DNA of 11,560 bases from Parachlamydiaceae bacterium (GTDB lineage Bacteria; Chlamydiota; Chlamydiia; Chlamydiales; Parachlamydiaceae). Made by a program: the position numbers and the translations under genes. Under the pieces are notes generated by a model. The model worked only from the letters and a program-made list of their open reading frames with translations. It was not told the origin of the DNA and made no database searches. Numbering within the stretch: position 1 is the stretch's first letter; every line of letters begins with the position of its first letter. The DNA lies in NCBI GenBank assembly GCA_003164155.1, contig PLSG01000338.1:1-11560 (forward strand). Direction: 5' to 3'. Shown here piece after piece: positions 7,909 through 11,560 of the stretch.

Positions 7909-8697
7909 CTAATTTCCAGTTGAATGGTAACGGCGGACGCCTACTCTCCAGGCCTGGCAAGCGGCATATAAAAAGGCCACCCCAGCCAAAGGGGAGGCGA
8001 ATCCAATCCAAAAGGGCAGGCTTTCCCGATGCAAAACAGCCGCGATGGGATAATACGAAACGCATGCCAAAGGGATGACAAAGGTGAAGAAATAGCGGAA
8101 ACCTTGGCTGTACACGCTGATGGGGTACTGTCCGGCCTCTACCCCTCCATATGTGGCAATGTTCATCAACTCCAAAGACTCGGTCGTCCAGAAGGCAAAG
8201 GTGGCTTGCAGGACAAAAAGGGCGTAGAAAATGCAGGCCGTACCGGCAATCGATAAGATGATGATCAGGGCGTCGAGTGAAAAGAAGGGTATTTGCAGGG
8301 TGGCTGCTCCCCAAAGCAAGACCAATAATCCTTGCAGCAGGCGACCAAAGCGCATCAACTGAATTTCACTTGCCGCTATCTGAAACAGCGTGCCTTGGGG
8401 ACGCAGCAGCACCCGGTCAAAATCGCCGCTTTTGACCAGCCGGTCGAACTTATCAAAGCCTCTGGCGCTAGCTTCCGAGAGAGCAAACCCTATATGCACG
8501 ACACCATAAATGATGGCGAGCTCTTCTAGAGTCCATCCTCGTAGCAATTTAAATCTGTCAAAAAGCACCCAGATTCCCAAGATATCGATAAAGGTGACGA
8601 GAAACATCGCAGCGGTGAGCATTAGAAAGGATGCCTTATGCTGCATCTGCGAGCGCATGGAAACCAAAAGCAGTTTGAAATAAAGCCCTATTTTCAT
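7909..8697 (-). CDS. ABC-2 type exporter permease, DUF990 family (second subunit)
   Basis: This is an integral inner-membrane subunit of an ABC exporter. Its 262 residues show about six hydrophobic segments (roughly 23-46, 57-75, 116-136, 142-170, 203-222, 228-248). The family-typical GDFDRVLLRP (91-100) follows the second segment, and the pattern YP-Y-R-TFVIPLACVSYYP (191-217) is characteristic of DUF990/ABC2_membrane_6 permeases. These occur in pairs with one ATPase; cyanobacterial relatives are reported to export viologens, but the substrate here is unknown. The start at 8697 is supported by a strong GGAGGT (8712-8707) 9 nt upstream, which lies inside the last codons of the first permease. 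The gap to that gene is only 6 nt, so the two are probably translationally coupled and pair as a heterodimer. Confidence 0.93.
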   Translation of the reverse strand: MKIGLYFKLLLVSMRSQMQHKASFLMLTAAMFLVTFIDILGIWVLFDRFKLLRGWTLEELAIIYGVVHIGFALSEASARGFDKFDRLVKSGDFDRVLLRPQGTLFQIAASEIQLMRFGRLLQGLLVLLWGAATLQIPFFSLDALIIILSIAGTACIFYALFVLQATFAFWTTESLELMNIATYGGVEAGQYPISVYSQGFRYFFTFVIPLACVSYYPIAAVLHRESLPFWIGFASPLAGVAFLYAACQAWRVGVRRYHSTGN

Positions 8698-8703
8698 GTC
8701 TCT

Positions 8704-9519
8704 TCAACCTCCATCCACCACAAAGCGTTTAACTGCGCGGTTGATCAGCCACTTTCCGAGCCCTATGAAAATGACCGCCCAGCCAATTTGAAAGGCAAAG
8801 CATGCCAGGGCGTCTGTGGCCGGTATGACTCCCGTATATAAGCGTGTGGGGATATCTAGCACCGCCCTAAAGGGCTGGATGTTTAAAAAAGTCTGCATCC
8901 ATTCTGGAAATAAGGGCAAGGGGATCAACATTCCGGACAATACCAGGGACACTGTGGGCACTAGGCGTTGGATTCCCTCCCCTGAAACGCTCCAAAAGAG
9001 GCTGATTACAATTAAGGTGGTCATAGCCGAGGCGACTACGGCGGCAAAGACCAGCGCGGCGCAAAAAGCCAGACCGGCGGTCCAAGATACCGGCGCGCTA
9101 AGCCCTAAAAAAAAGCCGGCCACGATGCACAGGGGGATGCTGCGCATCAAAGTGGGGATGAGGCGCAGGGCAAGGGCACGGGCAAACCACAGCCAGTAAA
9201 GGTCGAGAGGGCGCACCAGCTCGTATGCTACATTGCCCGTTTTCACTAGAGTCTCGAGTTCTTTGTCGATATTCCAAGGGAAAAGCTGCAAGAAGGCCTG
9301 AGCTAGCCAGATGAAGGTGATTACTTGTTCAAGGGATAGGGGAGATGATGCTGCTTTTTGTAAATCAGTTTCCGGCCCTGTGCTGGCATAAAAGGCTCCC
9401 AAAACCATTACCTTGATCATTCCCCAGAAAATCTGCGTTCCCAATCCGGCAATCGCGGCTGTGCGATACTGCAATAGTGTCCATAGACGCATTTTGAGGA
9501 TAGCCGCATATGCCCTCAT
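8704..9519 (-). CDS. ABC-2 type exporter permease, DUF990 family (first subunit)
   Basis: This is the partner membrane subunit of the same exporter. Its 271 residues contain about six hydrophobic segments (roughly 22-45, 64-80, 115-140, 147-174, 186-204, 236-258). KTGNVAYELVRP (93-104) corresponds to the GxxDxxLLRP motif of the other permease. SGMLIPLPLFPEWMQ (195-209) followed by LNIQPFRAVLDIPTRLYTG (212-230) is the typical C-terminal pattern of the family. Its ATG overlaps the ATPase stop in an ATGA (9519-9516), and AGGGAT lies about 8 nt upstream of the ATG inside the ATPase gene. This arrangement indicates coupled translation and a fixed subunit ratio. The two permeases are only distantly similar to each other, as is usual for this family. 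The substrate cannot be read from the sequence. Confidence 0.93.
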   Translation of the reverse strand: MRAYAAILKMRLWTLLQYRTAAIAGLGTQIFWGMIKVMVLGAFYASTGPETDLQKAASSPLSLEQVITFIWLAQAFLQLFPWNIDKELETLVKTGNVAYELVRPLDLYWLWFARALALRLIPTLMRSIPLCIVAGFFLGLSAPVSWTAGLAFCAALVFAAVVASAMTTLIVISLFWSVSGEGIQRLVPTVSLVLSGMLIPLPLFPEWMQTFLNIQPFRAVLDIPTRLYTGVIPATDALACFAFQIGWAVIFIGLGKWLINRAVKRFVVDGG

Positions 9520-10499
9520 AGGTTGGCATCCCTATAAAGGCGCGCTATAATTTCTTCTATCGGCGGGTTTTCCATGTACAGATCTTCGATGGCGTGCTTG
9601 GCGATTATGCGGGCGATGAGCTCGGGAGCTGAAGTTTTGGAGGGGTTGTAGCTCAACCACACGCGATGCCCTTCTTGTTTGATGAGCTGTGCTTGTGGGT
9701 CGGAGACCGTATCGTATTCGCGCACTAAGTCTATTACCAGGCGCCGTTCGGGCGCTATCTTCTTGCGCAAAAGATCCAAGGATCCGTCGAGGAAGATCTT
9801 TCCTTCGTTGAGCACGAGTACGCGGCTGCACAGCGCCTCGATGTCATCCATGTCGTGCGTGGTGAGCATGATCGTCACCTGTTTGGCTTTGTTCAGGTGG
9901 CGGATAAAGTCCCTTACGGCCAGCTTGCTGACCGCATCCAAGCCAATCGTGGGTTCGTCGAGGAATAGGATTTTAGGCGAGTGCAGCAACGAGGCGGCAA
10001 TGTCGCAGCGCATGCGCTGCCCTAGGCTTAGTTGCCTGACGGGGACGGCAAATAGCTTGGAGAGCTCTAGCGCCTCGGTCAATGCTCCAAGCGTGTCTTT
10101 GTAGCTTTTATCGGGTATGCCGTAGATATCCTTGAGCAACTCAAAGGATTCGATGACGGGCAAATCCCACCACAGCTGAGTTCTTTGACCAAAAACGACG
10201 CCTAGTTGCCGGACGGTTTCTACGCGGTGATTCCACGGGGTCTTTCCCATGACCTTGACCTCGCCGGAGGTGGGCACGAGGATGCCGGAAAGAATTTTTA
10301 CGGTGGTGCTTTTTCCTGCTCCATTGGGTCCAATATAACCCACGAGCTCCCCTTCGCCCACTTCGAAGTCGATGCCATCCAAAGCTGTTTTTATACTGTA
10401 TTCGCGCGAAAACAGACTGGCGATGCCTCCTAAGAATCCTTTTTGGCGTTTGGCCATCTGGAATTCTTTAGACAGGTTTTTTACGGATATTATACTCAT
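9516..10499 (-). CDS. ABC exporter ATP-binding protein (ABC-2 type)
   Basis: This cytoplasmic ATPase should power the two downstream permeases. All nucleotide-binding motifs are intact in the 327-residue form: Walker A GPNGAGKST (57-65), Q-loop Q105 in FGQRTQLWW, signature LSLGQ (157-161), Walker B ILFLDEPT with catalytic E182, D-loop GLD and H-loop H215. An insert with a basic segment (about 15-36) between the first strand and the Walker A strand, and the FGQRTQLWWDLP run, are typical of ATPases paired with DUF990 permeases. A C-terminal domain of about 85 residues follows. I chose the ATG at 10499 over the in-frame ATG at 10520. The protein then begins MSIISVKNLSKEF as in homologues, AGG lies 9 nt upstream, and the predicted promoter would start transcription near 10517, too late to include the upstream ATG. 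It is the first gene of the exporter-hemB unit. Confidence 0.95.
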   Translation of the reverse strand: MSIISVKNLSKEFQMAKRQKGFLGGIASLFSREYSIKTALDGIDFEVGEGELVGYIGPNGAGKSTTVKILSGILVPTSGEVKVMGKTPWNHRVETVRQLGVVFGQRTQLWWDLPVIESFELLKDIYGIPDKSYKDTLGALTEALELSKLFAVPVRQLSLGQRMRCDIAASLLHSPKILFLDEPTIGLDAVSKLAVRDFIRHLNKAKQVTIMLTTHDMDDIEALCSRVLVLNEGKIFLDGSLDLLRKKIAPERRLVIDLVREYDTVSDPQAQLIKQEGHRVWLSYNPSKTSAPELIARIIAKHAIEDLYMENPPIEEIIARLYRDANL

Positions 10500-10523
10500 A
10501 GTAGTGCGCCTGAAAAGCATGCA

Positions 10524-10552
10524 ATTTTATTAAAAGCGCTTCAGATTAACAA
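10524..10552 (-). promoter_or_regulatory. Putative sigma-70-like promoter of the exporter-hemB operon
   Basis: On the minus strand TTGTTA (10552-10547, four of six) and TAAAAT (10529-10524, five of six) are separated by exactly 17 bp. The predicted start of transcription is near 10517, about 18 nt before the ATPase ATG at 10499. The spacer contains the 8-bp palindrome AAGCGCTT (10534-10541), which could be an operator half-site or chance. The site lies in the 95-bp gap upstream of the longer ATPase frame, the expected place for the operon promoter. Confidence 0.5.
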
Positions 10553-10605
10553 GAGTGCTAAATATCTCGCAACAATTTATTTGATGGCTGGGAACGAAGA
10601 TCGCC

Positions 10606-10621
10606 GCTCATAAGCTCATAA
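10606..10621. repeat. Tandem 8-bp duplication at a gene end
   Basis: GCTCATAA occurs twice without a gap (10606-10613 and 10614-10621). The second copy contains the TGA stop of the 223-residue orphan gene (10618-10616 on the minus strand). It looks like a small tandem duplication and does not change where the protein ends. Confidence 0.7.
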
Positions 10622-11287
10622 GTCTAATATAGGGTGGAATTTTCGAAAAAGTCCTCCATAGCTCATATAAACGCAGCTAGGCGATATAGCCACATCTACA
10701 ACATCTGATTCAAATAAGCTAACGGCTACTATGCGGAGTTTTTTTGCCTTGGCAAGTAAAGCACTGCAGTTTTCATAAGAACCGGCGGGATAGGGGAGGC
10801 GCTTGTTAGACGTGGGTCGATCGCTTCCCACCACACATATTTCTATGGAAGTACAACCTGCCTCGCGCATGAGGATGTGCATCAGTTCACATGCTACTAA
10901 CGGTGATATACGCGCACAGCAAAATAGCCCTATTCTCGAACTGGGTGGAGATGTGGGCAACTGGCCTCTGGCCAAAATAGCCACTTTGCCAGCAGACATA
11001 GTTACGCCAAGATAGAAATCTTTGTCTGGATTAAGAATTTTAAAGCTATCCTTAGCTATCTTTAAAACGGGATTTTTCAAGCTAAGCGAGGTAAGATGTA
11101 TTCTTTTGTCGGCATACAAATGCGCATATTGTTTTTCTAAAGCCTCATATTGGCGATCAAGCGCAAGTATAGGGCTGGGTATTTGAATGGGCGTCGATAC
11201 CGGCATAGTTCCGACAGGTTGGCTAGGCAGGCAATTAAGTGGGTGGCATTCTTTGCTGCTCGAAGATGAAGTTGTTAAACTGCTCAT
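10616..11287 (-). CDS. Orphan protein (223 aa) with Ser/Pro-rich N-terminus
   Basis: I do not recognise this protein. The start at 11287 is supported by AAGGA (11300-11296) 8 nt upstream and by a promoter-like site before it. Residues 1-40 are rich in Ser, Thr and Pro and look disordered. Residues 42-60 form a probable helix rich in Tyr, Glu and Gln. From about 85 onward it reads as an alternating strand/helix domain. FYLGVTMSAGKVAILARG looks like a beta hairpin, and VACELMHILMREAG (131-144) like a helix. A strand SIEICVVG follows, then PAGSYENCSALLAKAKKLRIVAV (split: PAGSYENC at 167-174, ALLAKAKKLRIVAV at 176-189). That order is reminiscent of cytidine-deaminase-like folds with E134 at the catalytic Glu. 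However, the zinc ligand before it would be A132 and the first Cys of CxxC would be Y171, so it would be inactive or unrelated. There is no signal peptide or membrane segment. A type III secreted effector is possible. Confidence 0.8.
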   Translation of the reverse strand: MSSLTTSSSSSKECHPLNCLPSQPVGTMPVSTPIQIPSPILALDRQYEALEKQYAHLYADKRIHLTSLSLKNPVLKIAKDSFKILNPDKDFYLGVTMSAGKVAILARGQLPTSPPSSRIGLFCCARISPLVACELMHILMREAGCTSIEICVVGSDRPTSNKRLPYPAGSYENCSALLAKAKKLRIVAVSLFESDVVDVAISPSCVYMSYGGLFRKFHPILDL

Positions 11288-11322
11288 AATAGAGATCCTT
11301 GTTCTTTACTTATCTGTTAAAT

Positions 11323-11351
11323 ATTAAATAAATTCCCGACTAGTGTAGCAA
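11323..11351 (-). promoter_or_regulatory. Putative sigma-70-like promoter of the 223-aa gene
   Basis: On the minus strand TTGCTA (11351-11346, four of six) and TTTAAT (11328-11323, five of six) are 17 bp apart. Transcription would begin near 11316, giving a leader of about 28 nt before the ATG at 11287, with AAGGA in a suitable place. The surrounding region is AT-rich, so chance matches are possible. Confidence 0.45.
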
Positions 11352-11367
11352 GATTGTGTTTTTATGG

Positions 11368-11383
11368 CAACTCACAATAGTTG
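11368..11383. promoter_or_regulatory. Inverted repeat between divergent genes
   Basis: CAACT and AGTTG form 5-bp arms around a 6-bp centre CACAAT. It lies just upstream of the promoter of the 223-residue gene and before the possible rightward gene, where a regulator site would be expected. The arms are short, so this may be chance. Confidence 0.2.
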
Positions 11384-11448
11384 TAATATTTGATTTTTGC
11401 TCAAATTAAAATGTGTAGCAGGGTCGCATATCATCGCCATGAGGCCTT

Positions 11449-11560
11449 ATGTACCTCTTTAATCAACAAATTTTGAAAATGGATCGCACAGATGCAAAAT
11501 GCAGGATCAAAGCAAAATTATCAGCCAGATTCCTATCCCAATGGCGTCAACTTAGTGTAA
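11449..11560 (+). CDS. Possible start of a gene cut by the window edge
   Basis: From the ATG at 11449 the frame stays open for 37 codons to the window end. An in-frame TGA lies just upstream (11440-11442), and GAGG (11441-11444) lies 4 nt before the ATG. The peptide starts MYLFNQQILKMDRTDAKCRI and is rich in Lys and Arg; a second ATG at 11479 could also be the start. I do not recognise it. It would be divergent from the 223-residue gene. Thirty-seven open codons could be chance, so this is tentative. Confidence 0.25.
   Translation, partial: MYLFNQQILKMDRTDAKCRIKAKLSARFLSQWRQLSV

Noticed and set aside
7880..8314. 144-codon minus frame overlapping the second permease
   Set aside because: It is out of frame with a permease that shows the complete family pattern and has a strong ribosome binding site; this frame has His/Arg/Pro-rich shadow composition.
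9679..10104. 141-codon + frame opposite the ATPase gene
   Set aside because: The ATPase on the other strand has every expected motif; this frame is Ser/Arg-rich shadow sequence with no family resemblance.
10500..10520. Longer ATPase start at 10520
   Set aside because: The extra seven residues are not typical of the family, there is no good ribosome binding site, and the predicted transcript begins inside them.

Overview
This 11.56 kb window is bacterial, moderate in GC (near 50% in the genes, lower between them), and almost fully coding from base 327 to base 11287. It holds no rRNA, tRNA, insertion sequence, CRISPR array or ribosomal marker gene, so the host can only be guessed. A Chlamydia-like intracellular bacterium (environmental Chlamydiae, Parachlamydiales) would fit: giant orphan proteins with Ser/Pro/Thr-rich N-termini lie beside ordinary metabolic genes, and an exporter of the DUF990 type sits next to hemB. 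That assignment is inference, not something the sequence proves.

Layout. Bases 1-326 carry no convincing gene, only short inverted repeats and a promoter-like site. Bases 327-6857 (+) encode one intact 2176-residue protein of unknown function. Its N-terminal part carries motifs that look like the catalytic head of class II CCA-adding enzymes/poly(A) polymerases. The remaining roughly 1,850 residues are Leu- and Cys-rich, look alpha-helical, and end in a poly-Ser linker and a basic/aromatic tail. Bases 6864-10499 (-) are a tight four-gene unit read right to left: ABC ATPase, two DUF990-type ABC-2 permeases, then hemB (porphobilinogen synthase). The gaps are a 4-nt ATGA overlap, 6 nt and 25 nt, and a good sigma-70-like promoter lies just upstream of the ATPase. 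The giant gene and hemB converge with only 6 nt between them, and both stop codons lie in one small hairpin. Bases 10616-11287 (-) encode a second orphan protein of 223 residues with its own promoter. Its layout faintly resembles a cytidine-deaminase fold that has lost zinc ligands. At the right edge a possible + strand gene begins at 11449 and runs out of the window.

How the genes may work together. The ATPase and two permeases should form one heteromeric membrane exporter of unknown substrate. hemB is co-directional and probably co-transcribed, but its enzyme acts in the cytoplasm on 5-aminolevulinate, so a functional link to the exporter is unproven. The two orphan proteins on either side share a Ser/Thr/Pro-rich start of the kind seen in type III secretion substrates, which makes them effector candidates. 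The most novel item is the giant protein with a nucleotidyltransferase-like head.
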